Of a stretch of DNA of 64,000 bases, positions 1 through 8,755 are shown piece after piece. A program made the position numbers and the translations under genes. The stretch comes from Cupriavidus gilardii (GTDB lineage Bacteria > Pseudomonadota > Gammaproteobacteria > Burkholderiales > Burkholderiaceae), in NCBI RefSeq assembly GCF_013314895.1, contig NZ_JABTYE010000001.1, positions 1 through 64,000 on the forward strand, given 5' to 3'. How positions within the stretch are numbered: the stretch's first letter is position 1; every line of letters begins with the position of its first letter. Under the pieces are notes generated by a model. It made no database searches. It was not told the DNA's origin and saw nothing but the letters and a program-made list of their open reading frames with translations.

Positions 1-5
1 CCGCC

Positions 6-638
6 ATGCCTGCCCCCCGCCGCCCTTCCGCCCGCGCTCCGATCGACCGGACCGCACGCCGCCTGCGTCAGTGGCTGGCGATCGGCTGCGTGGCCCTGGC
101 CGCCGCGCTGCCGGCGGCCGCGAATGCGGTCGAGATCGAGGGCGTGCGGCTCGACGAGGCGACGCGGCTCGGCGGCAAGGAGCTGCAGCTCAACGGCGCG
201 GGCCTGCGCTCGGTGTTCATCGTCAAGGGCTATGTGGCCGCGCTGTATCTGCCCGAAAAGGTGCGCAACGCCGCGGTGGTGCTGGGCGCCAAGGGTCCGA
301 AGCGGCTGCAGATCCGGCCGCTGCGCGAGGTGGAATCGAGCACCTTCGTCAAGGCGCTGAACGAAGGCATGCGCGAGAACCACAACGAGGCGCAGCTGGA
401 GAAGTTCGCCGATCGCCTGCAACAGCTGGAGCAGGCCATGAACCAGGTCGGCACGGCGCGCAAGGGCGACGTGATCGACTTCGACTACACGCCGGACAGC
501 GGCACGGTGATTGCCGTCAATGGCACGCCGCGCGGCAAGCCCATCCCCGGCGAGGATTTCTACCAGGCCGTGCTGCGTATCTTCCTGGGCGAACGCCCGG
601 TCGATCGCGATCTGAAGCGCGGCCTGCTCGGCGGCTGA
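6..638 (+). CDS. Chalcone isomerase-like secreted protein
   Basis: The 210-residue product has a basic N-terminus and a hydrophobic segment at about residues 22-42 ending in AANA, which reads as a signal peptide. The mature part (VEIEGVRL, then VFIVKGYVAALYLPEK) matches the bacterial chalcone-isomerase-like fold, in which a short strand is followed by a KxYVAALYL-type segment. Bacterial members are periplasmic proteins of unknown role and lack flavonoid substrates, so no enzyme activity is claimed. The window begins five bases before the ATG and the frame is open to the edge, so the true start could lie upstream. The next gene begins about 110 bp downstream with its own ribosome binding site. 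Confidence 0.75.
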   Translation: MPAPRRPSARAPIDRTARRLRQWLAIGCVALAAALPAAANAVEIEGVRLDEATRLGGKELQLNGAGLRSVFIVKGYVAALYLPEKVRNAAVVLGAKGPKRLQIRPLREVESSTFVKALNEGMRENHNEAQLEKFADRLQQLEQAMNQVGTARKGDVIDFDYTPDSGTVIAVNGTPRGKPIPGEDFYQAVLRIFLGERPVDRDLKRGLLGG

Positions 639-751
639 TCGGGCCGCCGATGCATCGCGCCGGCGCGGACGGCCCTACCGGGCCCCTGGCCGGCATTTTC
701 AGTTCTGGACGGACACTCTCCGTCCGGCTTCACGACGGGAGACACGATCTC

Positions 752-1723
752 ATGCAAACCAAGCACATTGCCCTGGCCCTGGGTCTGGCCGCCTGCGCCT
801 CGCTGGCACAGGCACAGAACAACTATCCGAACAAGCCGATCAAGCTGATCATTCCGTTCGCCCCGGGCGGCACCACCGACATCGTCGGCCGCGGCGCGGC
901 GGACCAGATGAGCAAGATCCTCGGCCAGCCGGTGGTCGTCGAGAACCGCGCTGGCGGCGGCGGCTCCATCGGCGCCGACGCGATCGCCAAGGCGGCGCCG
1001 GACGGCTACACGATCGGCATCTCGACGGTGTCGACGATGGCGGTCAACCCCGCCTGCAATCCGAAGCTGTCGTACGACCCTATCAAGGACTTCAAGCCCA
1101 TCACCAACCTGGCCAACGTCGCCAACGTGATCGCGGTCAACCCGAATTTCCCGGCCAAGGACTACAAGGAATTCCTGGCCACGCTGAAGGCCAACCCGGG
1201 CAAGTACTCGTACGCGTCGTCGGGCACCTGCGGCTTCGGCCATATGCTGGGCGAGCAGTTCAAGGTCTCGACCAAGACCTTCATGGTCCATATCCCCTAC
1301 CGTGGCGCTGGCCCGGCGCTGAACGACGTGCTGGCCGGCCAGGTGCCGATCATGGTCGACAACCTGCCCTCGTCGATGCCGCATATCAAGGCCGGCAAGC
1401 TGCGCCCGATCGTGGTGGCCGCCGAGAAGCGCCTGGACTCGCTGCCCAACGTGCCGACCTTCGGCGAAATGGGCCTGAAGGAGCCGAACGATCCGGCCTG
1501 GTACGGCCTGGTGGCACCGGCCGGCACGCCCGACGACATCATCAAGAAGCTCAACGATGCCGCCGTCAAGGCGCTGCAGGACAAGGGCTTCCGCGAACGC
1601 CTGATCGCCGCCGGCGCCGAGCCGTCGGGCAACTCGCCGGCCCAGCACGCCGCCGAGATCAAGAAGGAGTTCGACAAGATGCGCAACCTGGTCAAGGTGC
1701 AGAACATCAAGCTCGAGCAGTGA
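752..1723 (+). CDS. Bug-family (TTT-type) periplasmic solute-binding protein
   Basis: The 323-residue protein has a cleavable signal peptide (hydrophobic stretch to about residue 21, ending AQA) followed by the Bug signature: YPNKPIKLIIPFAPGGTTDIVGR, a conserved GGGSIGADAIAKAAPDGYT segment and HIPYRGAGPALNDVLAGQV. Bug proteins bind carboxylates and similar small organic acids in the periplasm and usually deliver them to a TctAB membrane pair. No tctA or tctB gene is nearby, so this is an orphan, as is common in Burkholderiales, and the ligand cannot be predicted. A GGGAGA motif precedes the ATG. A longer frame reaching upstream overlaps the previous gene and is not coding. Confidence 0.9.
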   Translation: MQTKHIALALGLAACASLAQAQNNYPNKPIKLIIPFAPGGTTDIVGRGAADQMSKILGQPVVVENRAGGGGSIGADAIAKAAPDGYTIGISTVSTMAVNPACNPKLSYDPIKDFKPITNLANVANVIAVNPNFPAKDYKEFLATLKANPGKYSYASSGTCGFGHMLGEQFKVSTKTFMVHIPYRGAGPALNDVLAGQVPIMVDNLPSSMPHIKAGKLRPIVVAAEKRLDSLPNVPTFGEMGLKEPNDPAWYGLVAPAGTPDDIIKKLNDAAVKALQDKGFRERLIAAGAEPSGNSPAQHAAEIKKEFDKMRNLVKVQNIKLEQ

Positions 1724-1751
1724 TGGGACGGTAGTTTGCCCGAGTAGTACT

Positions 1752-1777
1752 CCCCTCTCCCGCTCGCGGGAGAGGGG
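1752..1777. repeat. REP-like palindrome, copy 1
   Basis: Two 12-bp arms (CCCCTCTCCCGC and its exact complement) surround a TC centre. The right flank continues as TTGGGGGAGAGGG, the same tail seen at the copies near 16.9 kb and 60.0 kb. It is intergenic, between the Bug gene and ogt. Confidence 0.85.
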
Positions 1778-1831
1778 TTGGGGGAGAGGGCCCGGCGGTC
1801 GATGCACCGCCATCGATTTAACGAGCCCCGG

Positions 1832-1855
1832 CCCTCTCCCGCAAGCGGGAGAGGG
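1832..1855. repeat. REP-like palindrome, copy 2
   Basis: Arms of 11 bp (CCCTCTCCCGC and its complement) flank an AA centre. It lies 55 bp from copy 1 in opposite orientation, so the two form a tail-to-tail pair in the same intergenic gap. Confidence 0.85.
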
Positions 1856-1881
1856 AGCATCCCGGAACGATCACCAACGTC

Positions 1882-1908
1882 AGCCGCGCACTCGTCGCGG
1901 TTTTTTTT
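1882..1908 (+). terminator. Rho-independent terminator after the Bug gene
   Basis: A 7-bp stem (AGCCGCG at 1882-1888 against 1896-1902, one G-U pair) with a 7-nt loop runs straight into eight T residues at 1901-1908. It separates the Bug transcript from ogt-xerD. Confidence 0.7.
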
Positions 1909-1963
1909 GGTCCTCGCGCCCGACGCACTAGAATCCGGTATCCGGATCGACCGTTGTCACGCC

Positions 1964-2530
1964 ATGCATTCCCATCCGAATCCGTCCACGGATTCCCCGC
2001 CAGCGCCGCGCACCGACCACGACAGCAGTGCCGAGCTTCGCGACGCCAGGCTCGCCGCCCGCTTCGATGCCATCCTGGCCGCGCCGTTCGGCCGCATCGG
2101 CGTGCGTGCCGATGTGCAGTGCATCCACGCGATCCACTTCCTGCCCGAGCGTTTCGCGCTGCGCGAGTCCCACCTGCCGCCGATCCGGCAGCTGGCGGCG
2201 CAGCTCGAGGCCTACTACGCCGATCCCGACGCGCCGCTCGACGTGCCGCTCGCCGGCACGGGGACGGACTTCCAGCGCCGTGTCTGGCAGGCGATCCGCG
2301 CCGTGCGGTGCGGCCGCACCGCGACCTATGGCGAACTGGCGGCCAATATCGGCGGCACAGCGCGCGCGGTAGGCCAGGCCTGCGGCGACAACCCGTTTCC
2401 GCTGGTCGTACCCTGCCATCGTGTGGTCGGGGCCAAAGGCCTGGGCGGCTTCGCCCATCACGGCGAGGACGGCTTCCATCTCGAGGTCAAACGCTGGCTG
2501 CTGCGCCACGAACGGGTGATGCTGCTGTGA
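1964..2530 (+). CDS. ogt: Methylated-DNA--protein-cysteine methyltransferase
   Basis: This 188-residue protein transfers alkyl groups from O6-alkylguanine in DNA to its own cysteine, a suicide repair reaction. The active-site motif PCHRVVG is present with the nucleophile at Cys151, preceded by the DNA-binding segment TYGELAANIGGTARAVGQA. Length fits Ogt; there is no Ada N-terminal metal-binding domain. The ATG at 1964 was chosen because upstream codons run into the terminator and repeat region. The stop codon overlaps the GTG start of xerD, so the two are probably translationally coupled. Confidence 0.92.
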   Translation: MHSHPNPSTDSPPAPRTDHDSSAELRDARLAARFDAILAAPFGRIGVRADVQCIHAIHFLPERFALRESHLPPIRQLAAQLEAYYADPDAPLDVPLAGTGTDFQRRVWQAIRAVRCGRTATYGELAANIGGTARAVGQACGDNPFPLVVPCHRVVGAKGLGGFAHHGEDGFHLEVKRWLLRHERVMLL

Positions 2531-3519
2531 ACGCGGGGCACGACACCACGGCGGCGCTCGCGGACCAGTCCGCGCCGCTTGACGACCGCACCGATGACGG
2601 CGAAGCGCAGCGCGAAGCCGGCATCGCCGCCGACCTGACGCTGGTCGACCGCTTCTGCGACGCCCTGTGGCTCGAAGACGGACTCGCGCGCAACACCATC
2701 GACGCCTACCGCCGTGACCTGGCGCTGCTGGCGCGCTGGCTGCGCGGCGAGCGCGGCGTGGCGCTGCTGGCCGCCGACGACGGCGCGCTGTCCGGCTACT
2801 TTGCCGCGCGCCATCCGGACACGCGCGCCTCGTCCGCCAACCGGCGGCTGGCGGTATTCCGGCGCTTCTACCGCTGGGCGCTGCGCGAGCATCTGGTCCA
2901 GGCCGACCCCTGCCTGCTGCTGCGCGCCGCCAAGCAGCCGCCGCGCTTTCCGAAGACGCTGAGCGAGGCCCAGGTCGAGGCGCTGCTGCAGGCGCCGGAC
3001 ATCGACACGCCGCTGGGCCTGCGCGATCGCACCATGCTCGAACTGATGTACGCCAGCGGCCTGCGCGTGTCCGAGCTGACGCAGATGAAAACGATCGAGG
3101 TCGGCCTGAACGAGGGCGTGGCGCGCGTGGTCAGCGGCAAGGGCAACAAGGAGCGGCTGGTGCCGTTCGGCGCCGAAGCCGGCGTCTGGCTGCGCCGCTA
3201 TCTGGCCAGCGCCCGTCCCGCCCTGCTGGGCCAGCGCGGCAGCGACGCGCTGTTCGTGACCCAGCGCGGCGAGGCGATGACGCGCCAGGCCTTCTGGTAT
3301 CTGATCAAGCGCTATGCGCGCCAGGCCGAAATCCACGCCCCGCTGTCGCCGCATACGCTGCGCCACGCGTTTGCCACGCATCTGCTGAACCACGGCGCGG
3401 ATCTGCGCGTGGTGCAGCTGCTGCTCGGCCATGCCGACATCTCGACCACGCAGATCTACACGCACGTCGCGCGCGAACGGCTGCGCGTCCTGCATCAGCA
3501 GCATCATCCGCGCGGCTAG
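2527..3519 (+). CDS. xerD: Site-specific tyrosine recombinase XerD
   Basis: XerD acts with XerC at dif to resolve chromosome dimers at division. The 330-residue product has an N-terminal SAM-like core-binding domain (about residues 35-125, DRFCDALWLEDGLARNTIDAYRRDL) and a C-terminal catalytic domain with all key residues visible: Arg180 in ASGLRVSEL, Lys205 in GKGNKER, His276 and Arg279 in HTLRHAF, His302 in LLGHADIS and nucleophile Tyr311 in QIYTHV. The GTG start overlaps the ogt stop. The N-terminus is roughly 30 residues longer than typical XerD, so a later start is possible. Context is core, not phage. Confidence 0.93.
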   Translation: MNAGHDTTAALADQSAPLDDRTDDGEAQREAGIAADLTLVDRFCDALWLEDGLARNTIDAYRRDLALLARWLRGERGVALLAADDGALSGYFAARHPDTRASSANRRLAVFRRFYRWALREHLVQADPCLLLRAAKQPPRFPKTLSEAQVEALLQAPDIDTPLGLRDRTMLELMYASGLRVSELTQMKTIEVGLNEGVARVVSGKGNKERLVPFGAEAGVWLRRYLASARPALLGQRGSDALFVTQRGEAMTRQAFWYLIKRYARQAEIHAPLSPHTLRHAFATHLLNHGADLRVVQLLLGHADISTTQIYTHVARERLRVLHQQHHPRG

Positions 3520-3536
3520 CCGCTCGAACGAACCAC

Positions 3537-4031
3537 ATGGGAAAGACCAAACACATCTCCGAAACCCCGGCCACGCAGATGCTGCGCCAGCACGGCATCG
3601 CCTTCGGCGAGCACCCCTACGACTATGTCGAGCACGGCGGCACCGAGGAATCGGCACGGCAGCTCGGCGTCGACGAGCATCACGTGGTCAAGACGCTGGT
3701 GATGGAAGACGACAAGGCGCAGCCGTTGATCGTGCTGATGCACGGCGACCGCACCGTCTCGACCAAGAACCTGGCGCGGCAGATCGGCCGCAAGAGCGTG
3801 CAGCCGTGCAAGCCCGAGGTGGCACAGCGCCACAGCGGCTATATGGTCGGCGGCACCTCGCCGTTCGGCACGCGCAAGCGGATGCCGGTCTATGTCGAGG
3901 AAGGCGTGCTGGCGCTCGAGCGCATCTATATCAATGGCGGCCGGCGCGGCTATCTGGTCAGCATCGATCCGGCCGTGCTGATCGCGCTGCTCGATGCCAG
4001 GCCGGTGCAATGCGGGCTGGCGGAAGGCTGA
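3537..4031 (+). CDS. ybaK: YbaK/EbsC-type aminoacyl-tRNA deacylase
   Basis: The 164-residue protein matches the YbaK family, which hydrolyses Cys-tRNA(Pro) to correct prolyl-tRNA synthetase errors in the cytoplasm. Visible signatures are GVDEHHVVKTLV near residue 45, the conserved lysine region, and GYMVGGTSPFGTRKRMPVY near residues 102-120, which carries the GGxSPxG motif. Length is close to the family norm of about 160. It starts 17 bp after xerD and probably belongs to the same transcript. A closely related family with other tRNA substrates cannot be excluded. Confidence 0.88.
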   Translation: MGKTKHISETPATQMLRQHGIAFGEHPYDYVEHGGTEESARQLGVDEHHVVKTLVMEDDKAQPLIVLMHGDRTVSTKNLARQIGRKSVQPCKPEVAQRHSGYMVGGTSPFGTRKRMPVYVEEGVLALERIYINGGRRGYLVSIDPAVLIALLDARPVQCGLAEG

Positions 4032-4189
4032 GCGCGCCTGCGCCCTGAGCCGGTGCGCACGCTCATGCCGGGTAATCACGCTCGTGAGCGCCACGCCGGC
4101 GCGCTACAATCGCGCCAGTTTTTTTGCTCCCGTTTCGGTTGTTCCCTCGCCTTTACCGCAGGCTCTTTCCCCGGATTCCTTCCCCGCCC

Positions 4190-4822
4190 ATGGCCAATCT
4201 CGCCAATCTCGCCAATCTCGTCTTTGCCCTGCTCGCCTATCTGATCGGTTCGATCTCCTTCGCTGTCGTCGTCAGCAAGACGATGGGGCTGCCCGACCCG
4301 CATTCCTACGGCTCGGGCAATCCTGGCGCCACCAACGTGCTGCGCACCGGCAACAAGAAGGCGGCGCTGCTGACGCTGCTGGGCGACGGGCTCAAGGGAT
4401 GGCTGGCGGTCTGGCTGGCGCAGCGCTTGGGGCCGGACTACGGCGTCGACCAGACCGGCATCGCGCTGGTCGCGGTGGCGGTGTTCCTCGGCCATCTGTT
4501 CCCGGTGTTCCACCGCTTCGCGGGCGGCAAGGGCGTGGCGACCGCCGCCGGCATCCTGTTCGCGATCCATCCGTGGCTGGGACTGGGCACGCTGGCGACC
4601 TGGCTGATCATCGCCTTCTTCTTCCGCTACTCGTCGCTGGCCGCGCTGGTATCGGCGATCTTCGCGCCATTCTTCTATGTGCTGATGTTCGGCACCGACG
4701 TGGTGGCCGTGGCGATCCTGGCGATCAGCGCGCTGCTGATCCTGCGCCATCGCCAGAACATCGCGAAGCTGCTGTCGGGGCAGGAAAGCCGGATCGGGGA
4801 AAAGAAAAAGCCGCAGCAGTAA
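4190..4822 (+). CDS. plsY: Acyl-phosphate:glycerol-3-phosphate acyltransferase PlsY
   Basis: PlsY makes lysophosphatidate from acyl-phosphate and glycerol-3-phosphate, the first step of phospholipid synthesis, at the inner membrane. The 210-residue protein shows the family motifs: [14 protein letters not shown] near the N-terminus, [30 protein letters not shown], and [21 protein letters not shown], with about five hydrophobic segments. The frame is open upstream, but the ATG at 4190 directly precedes the membrane helix and gives the usual length. Codons 2-10 are three copies of a 9-bp repeat (ANLANLANL). The stop codon lies in the loop of a terminator serving the opposite strand. Confidence 0.93.
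   Translation: MANLANLANLVFALLAYLIGSISFAVVVSKTMGLPDPHSYGSGNPGATNVLRTGNKKAALLTLLGDGLKGWLAVWLAQRLGPDYGVDQTGIALVAVAVFLGHLFPVFHRFAGGKGVATAAGILFAIHPWLGLGTLATWLIIAFFFRYSSLAALVSAIFAPFFYVLMFGTDVVAVAILAISALLILRHRQNIAKLLSGQESRIGEKKKPQQ
4193..4219 (+). repeat. 9-bp tandem repeat at the plsY start
   Basis: Three perfect copies of GCCAATCTC encode Ala-Asn-Leu three times at residues 2-10 of PlsY. Copy-number change would alter length by three residues without changing frame. Confidence 0.9.
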
Positions 4823-4832
4823 GCTGCGGCTT
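4798..4832 (-). terminator. Terminator of the two-component operon, embedded in the plsY 3' end
   Basis: AAGCCGCAGC (4808-4817) pairs perfectly with 4823-4832 around a 5-nt loop that contains part of the plsY stop codon. Read on the minus strand, the stem is followed by TTTCTTTT, a good U-tract, so it ends the convergent kinase transcript. On the plus strand there is no T-run. Confidence 0.75.
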
Positions 4833-4882
4833 CAACAACAGCCAGGTCACCGGCCCCCGCGTGCGCGGGGACGGCGAATAAC

Positions 4883-6160
4883 TCAGGCCGCCTTGGCCAG
4901 CTGCGCGAACGGGAACACCATCTCGACGCGCAGGCCGCCCTCGGGCCGGTTGCCCAGGATCAGGCGGCCACCGGACTGGCGCACCAGCCGGTCGACGATG
5001 GCCAGCCCCAGGCCCGAATGCGCATTGCCGCCGCGCGCCGGGTCGAGCCGCACGAACGGCAGCGTGACCTTGTCGAAGGCATCTTCCGGAATGCCGCCAC
5101 CCGCATCCTCGACCACCAGCTGCCAGCCGTCCGCCACGCGCGCGGTGCGGATGCTGACCGGCGGCGCGCCGTAGTGGTAGGCGTTGTCGACCAGGTTGCC
5201 GACGATGCGGTCCAGCTGCGTGGCGATCATCCGAAAGCCCTCGCCGGCCTCTAGCGACAGGTCCACCGGGCGCTCCTGTTCGGCCAGCGAGGCCGCCAGC
5301 TCCGCCATGCGGCGATCGACCGGCACCGGGCGCGCGGTCGGCTCGGCGCTCTGCGCGAAGGCCAGAAACTGCTCGACGATTGCCGACATCGATTCCACAT
5401 CGCGCGTGACGCCGGCCGCCGCCTTCGGATCGGCCAGCATCTCGGCCCGCAGCCGCAGCCGCGCCAGCGGCGTCTTCAGATCGTGCGCGATGCCGGCCAG
5501 CATCGTGTTGCGCTCCTGATCGATGCGCGCGAGGTCCGCCACCATCCTGTTGAAGCGTTCGATCAGCTGACGCAGCTCCAGCGGGCCGCGCTCGCGCAGC
5601 GGCGTCACCGGCTGCTGGCGCGACAGCTGGCCGGCGGCATTGGCCATCTCGCGCACCGGCCGCTGGATCTGCCAGGCGATCAGCAGCGCAAAGACGATGG
5701 CCACGCTGACCACCAGCATCGCGCCCGGAATCAGCCGGTTGTCCAGCGGCGGGTTATGGACCCACAGGATCGGCATCGCGATCCAGTCCTGTCGCGTGGG
5801 CAGCTTGATCCAGATGCGCGGCGTGTCCTCGTCCTCGATGCGGACCTCGGTGCCGGGCGGCAGCCGGCTCGAGAAGCGTTCGACCAGCCGGCGCGAGCGG
5901 TCGGTGGGCGCGCGCGAATGTTCCTCGGCGCTCGCCTCGCCGGCGACCTCGACCAGGCTCGGCAGCTTCGCCGGCGGCCTGGCGTCGAGCGCGCGCTGGA
6001 TGCTGTCGAGCTGGAACAGCATCTGCTCGACCGAATATTCCATGCGCTGCTCGCGGCGGTCCATGCGCAGGATCGCCAGCCACGAGAAATGGCTGATTAC
6101 CAGCACTGCGGCGATCAGCAGCGCCATGCGGCCGAACAGGGTGTCGATGCGCAGCTTCAT
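4883..6160 (-). CDS. EnvZ-like sensor histidine kinase
   Basis: The 425-residue inner-membrane kinase has a transmembrane helix at about residues 11-30, a periplasmic loop of about 120 residues, a second helix at about 145-165 (AMLVVSVAIVFALLIAW), a HAMP linker, and an H-box AGIAHDLKTPLARLRLR with phospho-accepting His226. N, G1 and G2 boxes (NLVDNAYHYG, VEDAGGGIP, HSGLGLAIV) complete the HATPase domain. It overlaps the response regulator by 4 bp. It resembles EnvZ/RisS-type osmosensor kinases. The divergent RND pump operon makes a BaeS-like role in envelope stress another possibility, which is inference only. Confidence 0.9.
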   Translation of the reverse strand: MKLRIDTLFGRMALLIAAVLVISHFSWLAILRMDRREQRMEYSVEQMLFQLDSIQRALDARPPAKLPSLVEVAGEASAEEHSRAPTDRSRRLVERFSSRLPPGTEVRIEDEDTPRIWIKLPTRQDWIAMPILWVHNPPLDNRLIPGAMLVVSVAIVFALLIAWQIQRPVREMANAAGQLSRQQPVTPLRERGPLELRQLIERFNRMVADLARIDQERNTMLAGIAHDLKTPLARLRLRAEMLADPKAAAGVTRDVESMSAIVEQFLAFAQSAEPTARPVPVDRRMAELAASLAEQERPVDLSLEAGEGFRMIATQLDRIVGNLVDNAYHYGAPPVSIRTARVADGWQLVVEDAGGGIPEDAFDKVTLPFVRLDPARGGNAHSGLGLAIVDRLVRQSGGRLILGNRPEGGLRVEMVFPFAQLAKAA

Positions 6161-6897
6161 GAGGCGTCCAGGTCGGCCTGCGCGGCTTCATCCGGCACAA
6201 AGGTATAGCCGCGCCCGCGCACGGTCTGAATATAGCGGGGCCGCTGCGCATCCTCGTCGAGCAGCCGGCGCAGGCGCCAGATCTGCACGTCGATGCCGCG
6301 GTCGCTGACGCCGCTGGCCGCGCCGTACATCAGCTCGACGATGCGCTCGCGCGACAGCACTTCGAGCGGATGCATCAGCAGCAGCTTCAGCAGCGCGAAT
6401 TCGGTGTCGCTGATCGGCAGCGTCTGCCCCGATCGCACCAGCGTGCGCTGGCGGAAGTCGACCTTGAACGGGCCGAAGGTTGCGCTGTCGCGGTCCTCGG
6501 GCGCGGCCGCCGGACGCGCCAGCTTGCGGCGCAGCACCGCGTTGATGCGGGCCAGCAGCTCGCGCGGGGAAAACGGCTTGCCCAGATAATCGTCGGCCCC
6601 GATTTCGAGGCCGACGATGCGGTCGATCTCGTCGCTGCGCGCGGTCAGCAGGATCACCGGAATGTCGTCGTTGCGCGCGCGCAGCTTGCGCAGCGCGGTC
6701 AGGCCGTCGACCTTGGGCATCATCAGGTCGAGCACGATCAGGGCCGGGCGTTCGCGTTCCAGGCGGGCCTGCAGGCCATCGCCGTCGTGCAGAACCGAAA
6801 CGGCAAAGCCTTGCTGGGTCAGGTACTCGCGCAGCAGGTCGCGCAAGTCGGGGTCGTCGTCGACGACCAGAATCTGAGTGGGCTGATTGGGTCGCAT
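6157..6897 (-). CDS. OmpR-family response regulator
   Basis: The 246-residue regulator has a receiver domain with acidic pocket VVDDDP, phospho-acceptor Asp57 in IVLDLMMP, Thr in LLTARS and Lys in LGKPFSP, then a winged-helix domain ending in the TVRGRGYTF recognition segment. The receiver sequence, especially EIDRIVGLEIGADDYLGKPFSPRELLARI, is very close to OmpR. The ATG at 6897 gives the normal length; a longer frame to about 7218 lacks a domain and crosses the intergenic region. Its last 4 bp overlap the kinase start. It probably regulates itself and perhaps the divergent efflux operon. Confidence 0.9.
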   Translation of the reverse strand: MRPNQPTQILVVDDDPDLRDLLREYLTQQGFAVSVLHDGDGLQARLERERPALIVLDLMMPKVDGLTALRKLRARNDDIPVILLTARSDEIDRIVGLEIGADDYLGKPFSPRELLARINAVLRRKLARPAAAPEDRDSATFGPFKVDFRQRTLVRSGQTLPISDTEFALLKLLLMHPLEVLSRERIVELMYGAASGVSDRGIDVQIWRLRRLLDEDAQRPRYIQTVRGRGYTFVPDEAAQADLDAS

Positions 6898-7198
6898 AGC
6901 CGGATGATAATCAGGCACGCCGCCCGCGCCGCCGCAATGTTGTTTCGGCAAGTTACACCGGGCGCGCTGGTAATTATCTGTAATAAAGCCCTTCCTTACC
7001 GACATAGGTCTGCCCTCCCTCACGCCGTATCCTTGCCACGTCGCCGCAGGTGGGCCCCGCTCCGCATCCGCGGAAGACCCTGACCGTTGCGGCATACTTC
7101 TGCGTCTTTCCATCGACAAGCAAGGCCGCGCACCCCGGTGGGTGCGCTCCAGGACCCGCTCCAGGACCCGCTCCAGGACCCGCTTCAGGACCCAGTTA
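6898..7198. promoter_or_regulatory. Divergent control region between the regulator and the RND operon
   Basis: This 301-bp gap must hold the promoters for both operons. An AT-richer patch at 6969-6987 contains GTAAT at 6970-6974 and again at 6980-6984, a 10-bp direct-repeat spacing typical of OmpR-family dimers on DNA. A 12-bp tandem repeat occupies 7146-7193. No confident -35/-10 pair could be assigned. Confidence 0.45.
7146..7193 (+). repeat. Four 12-bp tandem repeats ahead of the RND adaptor gene
   Basis: Four copies of GCTCCAGGACCC (the last with one T substitution) end 5 bp before the ATG. Each copy carries AGGA, and the last (7187-7190) sits 8 nt from the start, so the array supplies the ribosome binding site. 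Confidence 0.88.
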
Positions 7199-8755
7199 AT
7201 GGCCAATCCCGACTCCAATCAGCCCGCCAAACCCAAGACCCACGGCGAGGATCATCCGATCGATGCCTCCACCGAGGCGCCCGCCGGCCGGCCCGTTTCC
7301 GACCGGGATCCCGACCCGCACCGCGGCCATCCGCGCGGCCCCGGTCCGCTCCCGCCCGCCGATGGCGCCCCCGCGCGGAGCCGCCGCGGCGTATGGATCG
7401 CGGGCCTGCTGGTGCTGCTGCTGGCCGGCGGCGGCTGGTACTGGTACAGCCACCGCGGCGCGTCCGATGCCGGCCAGGCGGGCCAGCCCGGCCCCGGCGG
7501 CCGCATCCCCGGCGGACCGGGCGGCCCAGGAGGCCCCGGCCGCGGCATGGGTGGCCCGGCCGCGCCGGTGGTGGTCAGCCCGGTCGTGCAGCGCGACATG
7601 GACGTGGTGCTCAATGGCCTGGGCAACGTGACCCCGGTCGCCAACGTCACGGTGCGCGCGCAGGTCTCCGGCCCGCTGCTGCGCGTGCTGTTCAAGGAAG
7701 GCCAGATGGTCAAGGCCGGCGACCTGCTGGCCGAGATCGATCCGCGTCCGTTCCAGGCCGCGCTCGACCAGGCGCTGGGCCAGCTGGCGCGCGATCAGGC
7801 GCTGCTGCAGAACGCGCGCATCGACCAGCAGCGCTATCGCACGCTGCTGGCGCAGGATTCGATCGCCAAGCAGCAGGTCGACACGCAGGACGCGCTGGTG
7901 CGCCAGTACGAAGGCGTGGTCAAGACCGACCAGGCCAATGTCGACAACGCCCGGCTGCAACTGAGCTACACCCGCATCAAGGCGCCGACCTCGGGCCGCA
8001 TCGGCCTGCGCCAGGTCGACCCGGGCAATATCGTCAGCACCTCGGACGCCAACGGCATCGCGCTGATCACGCAGATCCAGCCAATCGCCGTGCTGTTCTC
8101 GATTCCGGAAGACAACCTGCCCAGCGTGCTCAGGCAGCTGAACGCCGGCCAGACGCTGCCGGTGCAGGCCTGGGACCGGCAGGCGCGCAACAAGCTGGCC
8201 GACGGCACGCTGCTGACCACCGACAACCAGATCGATACCACCACCGGCACCGTGCGGCTCAAGGCAGTGTTCCGCAACGACGACGGCATGCTGTTCCCGA
8301 ACCAGTTCGTCAATGTGCGGATGCGCGTCGATACGCTGGCCGGCGCCACCGTGGTGCCGGTCGCCGCCGTTCAACGCGGCCAGCAGGGCACCTTCGTCTA
8401 TGTGGTCGACCAGGACAACAAGGTCAAGGTGCAGACCGTCGCGCTGGGCCCCAGCGACGGCGAACAGACCGCGGTGCTGCGCGGCGTGCGGCCGGGCCAG
8501 CGGGTCGTGGTCGACGGCGCCGATCGCTTGCGCGAAGGCATGACGGTCCAGACCGTCGATCCGGCGGCGCGCGCCGCGGCGGTGGCGCCGGCCAGCGAGC
8601 CGCGCGCGCGCGGCCGCCGGATGCGTGCCGCCGGCGCGTCGGGCCCGGAGGCCGCTGGCGCCAGCGCGCCGGCAGAGGCAGCGGCCTCGGCATCGGCGGC
8701 GGCAGCCGGGCCCGCTCCGGCCCCGGCCCCGGCCGCGCCGGCGCCACGCCAATGA
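7199..8755 (+). CDS. mdtA: RND efflux periplasmic adaptor (MdtA-like)
   Basis: The 518-residue membrane-fusion protein links an inner-membrane RND pump to the outer-membrane channel. A hydrophobic anchor ([20 protein letters not shown]) lies near residues 62-82, followed by a Gly/Pro-rich linker (about 92-122), lipoyl/hairpin sequences ([34 protein letters not shown]), and beta-barrel and membrane-proximal domains. The C-terminus is an Ala/Pro-rich tail. The ATG at 7199 follows an AGGA; an upstream GTG at 7142 would translate the repeat array and is less likely. It is the first gene of a four-gene operon with two pump genes and an outer-membrane gene, the MdtABC layout. Confidence 0.88.
   Translation: MANPDSNQPAKPKTHGEDHPIDASTEAPAGRPVSDRDPDPHRGHPRGPGPLPPADGAPARSRRGVWIAGLLVLLLAGGGWYWYSHRGASDAGQAGQPGPGGRIPGGPGGPGGPGRGMGGPAAPVVVSPVVQRDMDVVLNGLGNVTPVANVTVRAQVSGPLLRVLFKEGQMVKAGDLLAEIDPRPFQAALDQALGQLARDQALLQNARIDQQRYRTLLAQDSIAKQQVDTQDALVRQYEGVVKTDQANVDNARLQLSYTRIKAPTSGRIGLRQVDPGNIVSTSDANGIALITQIQPIAVLFSIPEDNLPSVLRQLNAGQTLPVQAWDRQARNKLADGTLLTTDNQIDTTTGTVRLKAVFRNDDGMLFPNQFVNVRMRVDTLAGATVVPVAAVQRGQQGTFVYVVDQDNKVKVQTVALGPSDGEQTAVLRGVRPGQRVVVDGADRLREGMTVQTVDPAARAAAVAPASEPRARGRRMRAAGASGPEAAGASAPAEAAASASAAAAGPAPAPAPAAPAPRQ

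Noticed and set aside
2527..3519. Tyrosine recombinase as evidence for a prophage or integrative element
   Set aside because: Length, motifs and neighbours match housekeeping XerD. No attachment site, excisionase or phage gene is nearby.
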